A DNA stretch of 14,773 nt from Hyphomicrobiales bacterium (GCA_026989045.1 JALSJY010000165.1:1-14773), one strand, 5' to 3'. Numbered from the stretch's first letter, positions 1 through 8,431 are shown. Program-made: numbers and translations. The notes: generated by a model from the letters alone, not told the origin.

Positions 1-453
1 GATTATCAGGTTGCTAAAAACTTGCTAGTGCCACACCCTTATAATATTGAAATGGCACATGAGTGGCTTGCTCAAGATTTTACTAATAAAACCATCAATG
101 AAACCCGCTTCGTGGTTGAGAAAAAAGATAATATTCTAATTGGTGGAATTGGGTTTAATGACAAAAATAATGAGGCGGTTTTGTCTTATTGGATAGCAAA
201 GGAATTTTGGGGTTTGAGATATGCTAGTGAGGCAGTTTTAGCAATTATCACTTGGTATTTTAAAAATTCAAAAGCCAAGCAAATCCTATCTGGTGCTTTT
301 CATTTCAATAAGGCTTCGCTAAAAATTCAGCAAAGGCTTGGCTTTATTGAAACAGCTCGATCAACATTATTTTGCCCTGCACGCAATATTGCAGTAGAGA
401 ATATTGAAACAAAGCTAAACAAAAAAACATTTTTAGGATTGAGGATAAAATGA
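1..453 (+). CDS. GNAT-family N-acetyltransferase, 5'-truncated by the window edge
   Basis: The frame is open from the first base, so the true start lies outside the window; 150 codons are visible. The protein resembles RimJ/RimL-type GNAT enzymes, which transfer an acetyl group from acetyl-CoA to an amino group. The acetyl-CoA-binding part is seen around the WGLRYASEAV stretch, followed by the family's typical NKASLKIQQRLGF segment, in which an Asn and a late Gly-Phe are conserved. The acceptor cannot be told from sequence. The gene ends in an ATGA overlap with obgE (stop 451-453, next ATG 450-452), so translation is probably coupled. A GNAT gene just before obgE is usual in Rhizobiales. The TTG at 22 is in frame but has no reason to be the start. 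Confidence 0.85.
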   Translation, partial: DYQVAKNLLVPHPYNIEMAHEWLAQDFTNKTINETRFVVEKKDNILIGGIGFNDKNNEAVLSYWIAKEFWGLRYASEAVLAIITWYFKNSKAKQILSGAFHFNKASLKIQQRLGFIETARSTLFCPARNIAVENIETKLNKKTFLGLRIK

Positions 454-1493
454 AATTTTTAGATCAAGCGCGTATCTTCATTAAAAGCGGCACTGGTGGA
501 GCTGGTGCGGTTTCATTTAGGCGCGAGAAATATATTGAGTTTGGTGGCCCAGATGGTGGCAATGGCGGTAGGGGCGGTGATGTTATTGTTGAGTGTGTTG
601 ATGGTCTAAATACACTTATCGATTATCGTTTTTTACAACATCATAAAGCCCAAACTGGTGTGCATGGTATGGGACGAGATAAGTCAGGAGCCGATGGTAA
701 GGATGTGATATTAAAAGTTCCCGTAGGCACACAGGTTCTTGAAGAGGATAATGAAACCGTTATCGCAGATTTAACCACCATTGGGCAAAGAGTTATTTTG
801 CTTAAAGGGGGAAATGGTGGCTTTGGTAATGCGCATTTTAAAACCGCAAAAAACCAATCTCCCCGTCATGCTAATCCAGGGCTGGCTGGGGTTGAAAAAT
901 GGGTTTGGTTGCGCTTAAAACTCATTGCTGATGCTGGCTTGGTCGGCTTGCCAAACGCTGGTAAATCAACTTTCCTCTCGGTTGTATCGGCTGCAAAGCC
1001 AAAAATTGCTGATTATCCTTTTACCACTCTACACCCAAATCTTGGGGTTGTAAAAATTGGTGAGCATGATTTTGTTTTGGCTGACATTCCAGGGTTGATT
1101 GAGGGGGCGCATGAGGGAAGCGGTATTGGTGATAGATTTTTAGGTCATGTTGAGCGTACTCGGGCTTTAATTCATTTGATTGATGCCACTGCTGAGAATG
1201 TTGTAAATTCTTATAATATTATTCGAGGTGAGTTAAGCGCCTATGGCCACGGCCTGGACAAGAAAAAAGAAATTATTGCCTTAAATAAAATTGATGCTCT
1301 TAGCGAAGAGGAAATAAAAGAAAAATCTTTGGCGCTAGAAAAAGCAACTGGTGAAAAAATATTTTTAGTTTCTGGCGTTACGCATAAAGGCGTAGATACA
1401 GTGCTTTTTGAAATTGTCAAAGACATGAAGCAAGTTAAAGAAAAAAAGAAAAAACAAGAAGAAGAAGGAAATGAAAAACCATGGACACCTTAA
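450..1493 (+). CDS. obgE: Obg family GTPase (CgtA/ObgE)
   Basis: Essential GTPase that binds the 50S ribosomal subunit during late assembly and links growth to GTP/ppGpp levels. The 347-residue protein has the glycine-rich Obg fold (about 1-158, with GGPDGGNGGRGG near 32-43) and then the G domain: G1 GLPNAGKS 166-173, the G2 threonine near 193, G3 DIPG 212-215, G4 NKID 279-282 and G5 SGV 308-310. The tail (about 327-344) is Lys/Glu-rich low complexity, as in many Obg proteins. The start at 450 overlaps the stop of the GNAT gene and has GAGGA at 441-445. The stop codon at 1491-1493 lies in one arm of the hairpin leading into proB. All GTPase motifs are intact. Confidence 0.98.
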   Translation: MKFLDQARIFIKSGTGGAGAVSFRREKYIEFGGPDGGNGGRGGDVIVECVDGLNTLIDYRFLQHHKAQTGVHGMGRDKSGADGKDVILKVPVGTQVLEEDNETVIADLTTIGQRVILLKGGNGGFGNAHFKTAKNQSPRHANPGLAGVEKWVWLRLKLIADAGLVGLPNAGKSTFLSVVSAAKPKIADYPFTTLHPNLGVVKIGEHDFVLADIPGLIEGAHEGSGIGDRFLGHVERTRALIHLIDATAENVVNSYNIIRGELSAYGHGLDKKKEIIALNKIDALSEEEIKEKSLALEKATGEKIFLVSGVTHKGVDTVLFEIVKDMKQVKEKKKKQEEEGNEKPWTP

Positions 1494-1513
1494 AACCATG
1501 GATATTTTAAGGT
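1487..1513 (+). promoter_or_regulatory. Hairpin over obgE stop codon and proB ribosome binding site
   Basis: A perfect 9-bp inverted repeat, ACCTTAAAA (1487-1495) and TTTTAAGGT (1505-1513), encloses a 9-base loop with the palindrome CCATGG. The left arm contains the obgE stop codon (1491-1493). The right arm contains AAGG (1509-1512), the likely Shine-Dalgarno of proB, 8 bases before the ATG at 1521. Inference: the hairpin hides the proB site until a ribosome finishing obgE opens it. The stem is AT-rich and no T-run follows, so it is unlikely to be a terminator. Confidence 0.5.
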
Positions 1514-1520
1514 CATTTTG

Positions 1521-2657
1521 ATGAGTAAGAACCCACTCAATAAATATAAAAGACTGGTTATAAAAATCGGCTCCTCATTATTGATTGATGCTAAGAGCGG
1601 ATCATTACGACTAGATTGGCTTACCTCGATTGTTAATGATATTGCTGAGCTTAAAAAGATAGGCATGGAGATAGTTATTGTTTCTTCTGGTGCGGTAATG
1701 TTGGGGCGTGAAATTTTGGGATTGAGAAATAAAAAACTTCCGCTCGAAAAACTTCAGGCTAGTGCTAGTGTTGGCCAAATTGCTTTGCTGCAAGCATGGG
1801 GGGCTCAATTTAATAAGTATGAAATAAATGTAGGTCAGATTCTAATCACCCCAGATATTACAGAACAACGCCGCCGTTTTTTAAATGCTAAAATAACTAT
1901 TTCAACTCTGCTTGAGCTTGGGGCAGTGCCAATTATCAATGAAAACGATAGCGTTGCCACGGCTGAAATTCGCTATGGTGATAATGATCGCCTTAGTGCA
2001 AGAGTTGCTAGCATGGTGGAGGCAGATTGCTTGCTTATTCTTTCTGATGTTGATGGGCTTTATACTCACCCACCACAAAGCGAAGTTAAGGGTGAGCACA
2101 TCCCCTTAGTAAAATTCATCACGCCAAAAATTGAAGCAATGGCAGGTGAGGCGGCCAGCCACCTTGCACGCGGTGGAATGAAAACTAAAGTTGAAGCTGC
2201 TAAAATTTCAACTCTTTCTGGCACCGATATGATTATTGCTAAGGGGGCAGTTTTAAACCCAATTAAAGATTTGGCTAATAGTAAATATACGTTATTTGTT
2301 GCAAATACCTGCCCAAAAGCTGCTCGCAAACGCTGGATATTAGGCACATTAGAAATAACTGGTAAGATATATATTGATGATGGGGCGGTAAAGGCTTTGT
2401 TAAATGGCAATTCATTATTACCGATTGGTGTCAGAAGAGTTGAAGGAGAATTTTCTCGTGGCGACATAATTTCAATTTTTGATGAGCAAAATGTTGAAAT
2501 TGCACGTGGACTGGCGGGCATGAGTGAAAAACAAGCAGACATTGCTAAAGGAAAACAAAGCGGGGCAATAATTGATTTATTTGAAGGTATAACCCGCACT
2601 GAATTAGTGCATGCAGATAATCTTGTGCTGCTAAATAATAGTGAGAAAAAGCAATGA
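1521..2657 (+). CDS. proB: Glutamate 5-kinase with C-terminal PUA domain
   Basis: Phosphorylates L-glutamate to gamma-glutamyl phosphate with ATP, the first and usually proline-inhibited step of proline synthesis; ProA uses the product. The 378-residue protein has an amino-acid-kinase domain (about 8-250) with the N-terminal VIKIGSS motif (13-19), SSGAV (55-59), PIINENDSV (137-145), LSDVDGLYT (174-182) and the GGMKTKVEAA segment (218-227). A PUA domain follows (about 278-360). Length and layout match E. coli ProB. I chose ATG 1521 over the in-frame TTG 1518 because AAGG at 1509-1512 sits 8 bases upstream of it. The gene overlaps proA by ATGA at 2654-2657, so the two proteins are probably made in step. 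Confidence 0.97.
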   Translation: MSKNPLNKYKRLVIKIGSSLLIDAKSGSLRLDWLTSIVNDIAELKKIGMEIVIVSSGAVMLGREILGLRNKKLPLEKLQASASVGQIALLQAWGAQFNKYEINVGQILITPDITEQRRRFLNAKITISTLLELGAVPIINENDSVATAEIRYGDNDRLSARVASMVEADCLLILSDVDGLYTHPPQSEVKGEHIPLVKFITPKIEAMAGEAASHLARGGMKTKVEAAKISTLSGTDMIIAKGAVLNPIKDLANSKYTLFVANTCPKAARKRWILGTLEITGKIYIDDGAVKALLNGNSLLPIGVRRVEGEFSRGDIISIFDEQNVEIARGLAGMSEKQADIAKGKQSGAIIDLFEGITRTELVHADNLVLLNNSEKKQ

Positions 2658-3937
2658 GTTCAGAAATAAATACACATAATAATATCATTGAAATGATGAG
2701 TGATATTGGTAAACGGGCTAAAAAAGCTGCCAATATTTTGGCTGTTGCCAACACAGAACAAAAAAATAAAGCCCTAATAGCTGCCGCTTCATCTTTGCTT
2801 ATTGATATGCCTGAAATTCTTGAGGCGAACGAAAAAGACATAGAAAATGGCCGTAAAAAAGGCCTCTCAAGTGCTATTCTTGATCGACTTATGCTTGATG
2901 ATGCCCGTATCATTGCTGTTGCAGATTCTATTATGGAGATTGCTAAATTGCCTGACCCAGTAGGGACAAAAATTGCTGAATGGGACGTGCCATCTGGCCT
3001 GCATATTGAGCGGGTGCGCACGCCGCTTGGAGTGATTGGTATTATTTATGAAAGTCGCCCAAATGTAACCGCTGATGCAGGTGCGCTTTGCTTAAAAAGC
3101 TCCAACGCAACAATTTTACGTGGTGGCTCTGATAGTTTTTACTCTTCGCGAGCAATCCACAAGGCGATGATTAAAGGTTTAGAAAATGCTGGTCTGCCAG
3201 CAGATGCTATTCAATTGATAGACACAACAGATCGAGCAGCGGTTGGCGAGATGCTTGCAGGCCTAGAGGGCAATATTGATGTGATTGTGCCGCGCGGTGG
3301 GGCTTCTCTTGTTGCGCGTGTGCAGGCTGATGCGCGTGTGCCTGTATTTTCTCATCTTGAGGGGATTTGCCATCTTTATATTGATAAATCTGCTAATCTT
3401 GAAATGGCGGTTGCCATTGCCTTAAATTCAAAAATGCGCCGCACTGGAATTTGCGGTTCAGCTGAAACATTGCTGATTGATAAAGCGATTGCTGACACTC
3501 ACTTGGAGCCAATATGTGAAGTTCTGTTAAGTGCAGGTTGTGAAATCAGGGGTGATGAAAAAGTGGTTGTTAAAATTTCACAAGCAAAAATTGCTAACGA
3601 ACAAGATTGGTCAACAGAATATCTTGATGCTATCATTTCGATAAAAATTGTTGATGGGATTGATGGCGCTATTGCTCATATTGGTAAATATTCCTCCCAC
3701 CATACTGAAAGCATAGTGGCTGAAGATAAAGCGGTGGTTGAAAAATTCTTTGCTAATATTGATAGTGCTATTTTAATGCATAATGCCTCAACGCAATTTG
3801 CTGATGGTGGTGAGTTTGGCATGGGGGCAGAAATTGGCATTGCTACAGGGAAAATGCACGCAAGAGGGCCAGTTGGTGTTGAGCAGCTTACTAGCTTTAA
3901 ATATCTTGTGCGTGGAAGTGGGCAGGTTCGCCCCTAA
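2654..3937 (+). CDS. proA: Glutamate-5-semialdehyde dehydrogenase (gamma-glutamyl phosphate reductase)
   Basis: Reduces gamma-glutamyl phosphate with NADPH to glutamate-5-semialdehyde, which cyclises and is then reduced to proline by ProC (not in this window). The 427-residue protein belongs to the aldehyde dehydrogenase superfamily. Visible family features are the TPLGVIGIIYESRPNVT stretch (123-139), the nucleotide-site region NATILRGGSD (151-160), and the catalytic cysteine Cys267 in MRRTGICGSAET. The end, with GPVGVEQLTSFKY (405-417) and RGSGQVRP, is typical of ProA. The start overlaps the proB stop (ATGA), so initiation is probably by coupling; only a weak purine run precedes it. Length is normal and nothing is broken. 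Confidence 0.98.
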   Translation: MSSEINTHNNIIEMMSDIGKRAKKAANILAVANTEQKNKALIAAASSLLIDMPEILEANEKDIENGRKKGLSSAILDRLMLDDARIIAVADSIMEIAKLPDPVGTKIAEWDVPSGLHIERVRTPLGVIGIIYESRPNVTADAGALCLKSSNATILRGGSDSFYSSRAIHKAMIKGLENAGLPADAIQLIDTTDRAAVGEMLAGLEGNIDVIVPRGGASLVARVQADARVPVFSHLEGICHLYIDKSANLEMAVAIALNSKMRRTGICGSAETLLIDKAIADTHLEPICEVLLSAGCEIRGDEKVVVKISQAKIANEQDWSTEYLDAIISIKIVDGIDGAIAHIGKYSSHHTESIVAEDKAVVEKFFANIDSAILMHNASTQFADGGEFGMGAEIGIATGKMHARGPVGVEQLTSFKYLVRGSGQVRP

Positions 3938-3942
3938 TAATC

Positions 3943-4578
3943 ATGAAGATAATAAAAAGCCCTCACCCAAATCCTATTGCTGGCATAACTGATTTGCCAA
4001 TTTCTGCGCCAAATATGCGCATAGGTCTGTTTGGTGGTAGCTTTAATCCACCCCATGAAGGGCATAGGCTAGTTTCTGCTCAGGTTATGAAACGGCTAAA
4101 CCTTGATGCTATTTGGTGGCTAGTTAGCCCTGGTAATCCTTTAAAAAACCATGATGAACTTATGCCCTTAGAGCAAAGAGTAAGGGCGGCGCGTGATTTA
4201 ATAAATCTACCCAATGTTTATGCCACGGGCTTTGAGGCAGCGCATGGTTTTACCTATACTTATGATAGTTTATTCTATTTGAAAAAAACTTTGCCAGGGC
4301 GCAAATTAGTCTGGGTTATGGGTAGTGACAACTTAAGCAATTTCCATAAATGGGAGCGCTGGCGTGAAATTGCCTCTCTTATGCCAATGGCAATTTATGC
4401 AAGGCCAAATTCAACTAACAAGGCCGTCGCCTCACTTGCCGCTATAAATTTGGCGAAATTTCGCTTGGCGCAAGAAGATGCTTGTTTATTACCTACACGT
4501 AAAGCCCCATCTTGGGTTTATTTGCGTGGTATTATGAGTAAGGCTTCTTCTTCAGCAATTAGAAATAAAAACAATTGA
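3943..4578 (+). CDS. nadD: Nicotinate-nucleotide adenylyltransferase
   Basis: Joins ATP and nicotinate mononucleotide to give deamido-NAD, the central step of NAD synthesis. The 211-residue protein shows the nucleotidyltransferase signature GGSFNPPHEGH (31-41), the VSPGNPLK loop (61-68), GSDN (127-130) and a C-terminal SSSAIR (202-207) that corresponds to the family's SSTxIR motif. The start is 5 bases after the proA stop with no clear Shine-Dalgarno. ATG 4015 (Met25, just before RIGLFGGSF) is an alternative, but it also lacks a ribosome site, and I recall related rhizobial proteins carrying a short leader here. It closes the tight obgE-proB-proA-nadD block. Function is secure; the start is not. 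Confidence 0.95.
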   Translation: MKIIKSPHPNPIAGITDLPISAPNMRIGLFGGSFNPPHEGHRLVSAQVMKRLNLDAIWWLVSPGNPLKNHDELMPLEQRVRAARDLINLPNVYATGFEAAHGFTYTYDSLFYLKKTLPGRKLVWVMGSDNLSNFHKWERWREIASLMPMAIYARPNSTNKAVASLAAINLAKFRLAQEDACLLPTRKAPSWVYLRGIMSKASSSAIRNKNN

Positions 4579-4579
4579 G

Positions 4580-4608
4580 TTGCAAAAGTTGCATATTAAA
4601 TTTACACT
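4580..4608 (+). promoter_or_regulatory. Candidate sigma-70 type promoter before rsfS
   Basis: TTGCAA (4580-4585) and TACACT (4603-4608) are 17 bases apart; each matches the consensus at four of six positions. The pair lies at the start of the 109-base gap between nadD and rsfS, which would fit a separate transcript for rsfS-rlmH. AT-rich DNA yields such matches by chance, so this is a weak call. The short palindrome TGCAA-aag-TTGCA (4581-4593) overlaps the -35 part. Confidence 0.3.
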
Positions 4609-4650
4609 TAACGAAACTAATTTAAAAATAGGACTAAACAAAACAAATGA

Positions 4651-4665
4651 GCAAAGGGTCTTTGC
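4651..4665 (+). other. Small perfect hairpin in the rsfS leader
   Basis: GCAAAG (4651-4656), loop GGT, CTTTGC (4660-4665): a perfect 6-bp stem with a 3-base loop, 22 bases before the rsfS start. No T-run follows, so it is not an intrinsic terminator. It may be a leader structure or chance. The rest of the 4579-4687 gap holds only AT-rich DNA, the candidate promoter and a second 5-bp palindrome at 4581-4593. Confidence 0.3.
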
Positions 4666-4687
4666 ATAGGCAAATGAGGCTAGATAA

Positions 4688-5095
4688 ATGAGCCATACGC
4701 CTATTAAGAGCGAGAATAGAAATCCGCTTCCTAAAAAATCAACAAAAAAATCTGCAAAAAATCTATCCATGATTGATGTAATTACCGATGCTCTTGAAGA
4801 TGCCAAGGCTGAAAATATCGTAAATATCGATATTAGAGGTAAATCTAGCATTTCAGATAATATGGTTGTGGCTTCTGGTCGCTCGCATCGTCATGTTGGC
4901 GCTGTGGCAGATCAAATTTCACGTGCATTGCTTGATAATGGCTTTGGCAAGCCCCGCATTGAGGGGTTGCCACATTGTGATTGGGTTTTGATTGATGGCG
5001 GAGATGTGATTGTGCATATTTTTAGACCTGAAGTGCGCGATTTTTATAATATTGAAAAAATGTGGGCGAGCGAATTTAAAGACGATAATAGCTAG
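4688..5095 (+). CDS. rsfS: Ribosomal silencing factor RsfS (Iojap family)
   Basis: Binds ribosomal protein L14 on the 50S subunit and blocks joining to the 30S, lowering translation when nutrients are short. The 135-residue protein has a Lys-rich N-terminal extension (1-27) and then the Iojap/RsfS domain (28-135). The strongest signature is DWVLIDGGDVIVHIFRPEVR (98-117), followed by DFYNIEKMW. Start 4688 has a GAGG about 8 bases upstream. Met28 (4769) would remove the extension but has no ribosome site. It is followed 9 bases later by rlmH, and both products act on the large subunit. The nadD-rsfS-rlmH order is widely conserved in alphaproteobacteria. Confidence 0.96.
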   Translation: MSHTPIKSENRNPLPKKSTKKSAKNLSMIDVITDALEDAKAENIVNIDIRGKSSISDNMVVASGRSHRHVGAVADQISRALLDNGFGKPRIEGLPHCDWVLIDGGDVIVHIFRPEVRDFYNIEKMWASEFKDDNS

Positions 5096-5104
5096 AAATT
5101 CATA

Positions 5105-5587
5105 ATGGAAATTTCAATTATTGCTGTCGGAAAAATGAAAAACGGACCTGAGCGAGAGTTATTTTCTCGCTATAGCGATAGAGCCGTTAAAACTGGCAGG
5201 CAATTAGGCTTAACTGGCTTTTGTGTTTTAGAATTATCTGAATCGCAAAAGAAAACTGCCTCAGAGCGAAAAACACAAGAAGCAATTGCAATTAGAAACG
5301 CTCTGCCAAAGGGTGCAATTTTTGTTGTGCTTGATGAAAATGGAAAGTCATTAGGATCAAAAGATTTTTCAAACTATATTTCGAGATGGCGTGATGAGGC
5401 GGTTTCTCATCTTTATTTTATCATTGGTGGCGCTGATGGTTTGGAATATTCTTTGATAAAACAGGCTGATTTTTCATTGGGATTTTCAGCTATGACTTGG
5501 CCGCATCAATTGGTGCGTATAATGTTGGTCGAGCAACTTTACCGCACAACAACAATATTAAGCTCTCACCCATATCATCGCAGTTAA
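5105..5587 (+). CDS. rlmH: 23S rRNA (pseudouridine-1915-N3)-methyltransferase RlmH
   Basis: SPOUT-class methyltransferase that uses S-adenosylmethionine to methylate pseudouridine 1915 in helix 69 of 23S rRNA, on assembled 70S ribosomes. The 160-residue length is usual. Family marks are LDENGK (76-81), the SAM-binding knot loop FIIGGADGL (105-113), the run MTWPHQLVRIMLVEQLYR (130-147) and the C-terminal HPYHR (155-159) needed for catalysis. It starts 9 bases after rsfS with no obvious Shine-Dalgarno of its own, so translation probably depends on the upstream gene. Confidence 0.98.
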   Translation: MEISIIAVGKMKNGPERELFSRYSDRAVKTGRQLGLTGFCVLELSESQKKTASERKTQEAIAIRNALPKGAIFVVLDENGKSLGSKDFSNYISRWRDEAVSHLYFIIGGADGLEYSLIKQADFSLGFSAMTWPHQLVRIMLVEQLYRTTTILSSHPYHRS

Positions 5588-5675
5588 ATTATAGCATATT
5601 TTTAATCTTAATACTCTAAACAAAATTGATTGGTATGGTTACATTGGTGATTCGAGGAAAAGGGTAAATATAAGC

Positions 5676-7022
5676 ATGGTGCAGATCAAAGCATCGAGGG
5701 TTAAAATATCAAATGCAATATTTTTATTGCTGTGGGTTGGCCTTGCCTTATTTATACTTGCCAAACCTATATTTATGCTTGCCGAGCCTGTTTTTGCGCA
5801 AGAAGCAACAAGGCAAGCAAACACAGAATTAGAGAATTCAGAGCGGATTCAAAAACAATTACAAGAAATTAAAAACTCAATTGAACTTAATTCAAATGAT
5901 ATAAAAAATTTAGAAAAAGAAATTGCTAGGCTTGATGGCGACAGAACAAAACAAAGCGCGGCACTTATTGCAGCTGCTCAACGCGTAACACTGGCTGAAA
6001 TTGAAGCTGATGCGATTGAAGAAAATCTCAAAAAACTATTAACTCAACAAAATCAGATAAAAAATAGACTTGATGGCACTAATGTAGAGATTGCTAATAT
6101 TCTTGCAGCATTACAAAGGATTGGCCGCTCTCCTGCTCCTGCTTTAATTGTTAACGCGGGCGATGCTTTAAATTCTGCTAGAAGCGCAATGTTAATCTCA
6201 GCTATTTTGCCGCAATTGCGCCGTGAGGCAAAAACTGTAAGAGATGATTTATTAGCATTGTTAAAAATAGTCGAGCAAGCGCAGACTGAAGAAGATTTAT
6301 TTGCAAGGCGATTGCAAGAGCTAGCCCAAGAAAGGCTTCGTATTGTCTCATTGCTTGAATCGCGTGAAAAACAAGTGGATATTGCTAATGAACAGCTTAT
6401 AAAAAAGACAAAAAGCGCAAAAGAAATGGCCGATGAGGCTAAGTCCTTAGAGGAATTGCTAAAGGCTTTAGCAAATAATAGCTCAGAGCCAGTTGATTTA
6501 AATAATAATGCTAATTCAACTAACTCTGATATTATCAGCACTGCTTTTGCTAATATGGACAGAAATAAGCCCGCCATTCCTTTTTCACAATCAATGGGTT
6601 ATTTGGAAATGCCTGCTGCTGGCGTTATAATTAGAAAATTTATGGATAATGATAACTTGGGCGGCAAAGCTAAAGGAATTTCAATAATTACCAGAGCACA
6701 AGCCCAAGTTGTTGCGCCAAGTGATGGCTGGGTGCTTTTTAAGGGTGATTACCTTAATTATGGCCAAATTATCATTATTGATCCCGGTGATGGATATACT
6801 ATTTTGCTAGCTGGCCTTGATAGTGTAAATGTAGAAATTGGCCAATTTATTTTGCGTCAAGAACCAATAGGTATTATGGGAGAAAGAACAATTGCTTTAG
6901 GAGTGAATACAAACGCCTCTAAATCGCGTCCAACTCTTTATATAGAATTAAGAAAACAAGATATTCCCATCGACCCATCTAAATGGTGGAGAATCGCAAA
7001 TCGTCAAACTCAAAGTGGATAA
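5676..7022 (+). CDS. EnvC-like murein hydrolase activator (coiled coil plus LytM domain)
   Basis: Periplasmic protein of the EnvC/LytM family, which controls cell-wall amidases at the division site. The 448-residue chain begins with a long hydrophobic signal (about 13-35) and a likely cleavage after VFA (41). It continues as a Lys/Glu/Gln-rich coiled coil (about 48-265), an Asn-rich linker (267-285) and a LytM/M23 domain (about 308-440) with KGISIITR, VVAPSDGWV (345-353) and LYIELRK (421-427). The zinc ligands of active M23 enzymes are absent: there is no HxxxD in the first motif and LYIEL replaces HxH. This points to an activator rather than an endopeptidase. AAGGG at 5660-5664 precedes the ATG. 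It sits directly before ctpA, as in Rhizobiales. Confidence 0.9.
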   Translation: MVQIKASRVKISNAIFLLLWVGLALFILAKPIFMLAEPVFAQEATRQANTELENSERIQKQLQEIKNSIELNSNDIKNLEKEIARLDGDRTKQSAALIAAAQRVTLAEIEADAIEENLKKLLTQQNQIKNRLDGTNVEIANILAALQRIGRSPAPALIVNAGDALNSARSAMLISAILPQLRREAKTVRDDLLALLKIVEQAQTEEDLFARRLQELAQERLRIVSLLESREKQVDIANEQLIKKTKSAKEMADEAKSLEELLKALANNSSEPVDLNNNANSTNSDIISTAFANMDRNKPAIPFSQSMGYLEMPAAGVIIRKFMDNDNLGGKAKGISIITRAQAQVVAPSDGWVLFKGDYLNYGQIIIIDPGDGYTILLAGLDSVNVEIGQFILRQEPIGIMGERTIALGVNTNASKSRPTLYIELRKQDIPIDPSKWWRIANRQTQSG

Positions 7023-7029
7023 TATAAAC

Positions 7030-8385
7030 ATGCGCCCTTTTTCATCTTCATCAATAATATCAAAATTTCGTATTTTTATGATTGCTATAATGCTATCATC
7101 TGTTGCGCTGTTTTCAACTGCCTTTGCTCAAGATATAAAATCTGATGAAAATTTACCCCGCCCAGCACAAGAGATATATTCTGATTTGACCTTATTTGGT
7201 GAAGTGTTTGATCGTATCAGAAAAGAATATGTTGATGTGCCAGATGAGCGTGAGCTTATTCGTGCGGCAATTGATGGCATGCTATCCTCGCTTGACCCTC
7301 ATTCTGGTTATTTAAGTCCAGAATCTTATGATGACATGTTGCAAGATACTTCAGGTGAATTTGGCGGGCTTGGCATTGAGGTTACTATGGAAGATGGATT
7401 AGTAAAAATTGTTGCCCCAATTGATGATACTCCTGCTTCAAGAGCTGGCCTTTTATCTAATGATCTTATTGTTGAGTTAGATGGCCAACAGGTGCAAGGC
7501 ATGACATTAGACGAAGCAGTTAGCATAATGAAGGGTGTTATTGGCACAAAAATTGTCCTAACGGTCATCCGTGAGGGGGCTGATGATCTTTTAACCTTTG
7601 AGTTAACCAGAGATATTATTTCGCTTCGCGCTGTGCGACATGTTATTGAAAAGGATATTGGCATTATCAGGCTTTCTCGTTTTTCTGAGCAAGCATATAG
7701 CGGAATTGAAAAAGCTATTAGAGATATTTATGATAGTCGAAATGGTGAAGCTCCAAAGGGACTTATCCTTGATTTGCGTAATAATCCTGGTGGTCTTGTA
7801 GATCAGGCAGTTTATGTAGCCGATGCTTTTCTTGGGCGCGGCACAATTGTTCTTACGCGTGGACGGACAGAAGATGAAAGCGCTAGATATGAAGCCAAAT
7901 CTGATGATCTTGATCGCTTGGTAAAAGACATTCCATTGGTGGTTTTAATCAATGGCGGCTCTGCCTCAGCATCAGAAATTTTAGCGGGCGCATTGCAAGA
8001 CCACAAAAGAGCAACCTTAGTTGGCACTCGCTCATTTGGTAAAGGCACAGTGCAATCAATTATCTCACTTGGTGCAAATGGAGCAATGCGAATTACTACA
8101 TCTCGCTATTATACACCAAGCAATAGATCAATTCAGGCATTAGGCATTACCCCAGATATTGAGATTTTCCAAGACGTGCCTGAAGAGCTTAAGGGTAGAG
8201 ATGAGATTGTTGGAGAGGCAGCATTGCCAGGGCATATAAATGGTGAAGATGAGCAAGAAAATACCGCAGGATCTTCTGTTTATGTGCCAGGGGATAGCAC
8301 AAAAGATAATCAGCGCAATTATGCAATTGATTTGATTTTAGGATTAGAAAAAAATGATGCCTTCCCCCCAAAGGCTGATAATTAG
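7030..8385 (+). CDS. ctpA: Carboxyl-terminal processing protease, S41 family
   Basis: Periplasmic serine protease that trims or degrades proteins from their C-termini; in several bacteria it controls levels of cell-wall hydrolases. The chain has an N-terminal signal peptide ending in STAFA before QD, a PDZ domain (about 105-190) with GLGIEV, then the S41 core with LDLRNNPGG. The catalytic dyad is the middle serine of GGSASASE and the lysine of RSFGKGTVQ, 25 residues apart as in Prc/CtpA (Ser313 and Lys338 counted from ATG 7030). A charged, poorly conserved tail follows. ATG 7030 is taken as the start, 7 bases after the envC-like stop. GTG 7015, overlapping that gene by 8 bases, would add five residues and is possible. 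All key residues are present. Confidence 0.95.
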   Translation: MRPFSSSSIISKFRIFMIAIMLSSVALFSTAFAQDIKSDENLPRPAQEIYSDLTLFGEVFDRIRKEYVDVPDERELIRAAIDGMLSSLDPHSGYLSPESYDDMLQDTSGEFGGLGIEVTMEDGLVKIVAPIDDTPASRAGLLSNDLIVELDGQQVQGMTLDEAVSIMKGVIGTKIVLTVIREGADDLLTFELTRDIISLRAVRHVIEKDIGIIRLSRFSEQAYSGIEKAIRDIYDSRNGEAPKGLILDLRNNPGGLVDQAVYVADAFLGRGTIVLTRGRTEDESARYEAKSDDLDRLVKDIPLVVLINGGSASASEILAGALQDHKRATLVGTRSFGKGTVQSIISLGANGAMRITTSRYYTPSNRSIQALGITPDIEIFQDVPEELKGRDEIVGEAALPGHINGEDEQENTAGSSVYVPGDSTKDNQRNYAIDLILGLEKNDAFPPKADN

Positions 8386-8431
8386 TTTTAGATGTGCAAT
8401 GGATATTTAAACCAAATGTTGGGATTAAATA

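Noticed and set aside
2066..2599. 177-codon open frame on the - strand inside proB
   Set aside because: It lies wholly opposite a clear gene, has no recognisable domain or ribosome site, and its composition is that of a reversed coding strand.
2545..3021. 158-codon open frame on the - strand across the proB/proA junction
   Set aside because: It is fully covered by two intact genes and has no family likeness.
5588..5675. Promoter in the 88-base gap before the EnvC-like gene
   Set aside because: TTGATT at 5626-5631 has no acceptable -10 at 16-18 bases. Nothing better than chance was seen in this AT-rich gap.
6053..6577. 174-codon open frame on the - strand inside the EnvC-like gene
   Set aside because: It is the antisense of a Lys/Glu/Ala-rich coiled coil, which gives long Ser/Leu/Phe-rich frames by composition alone.
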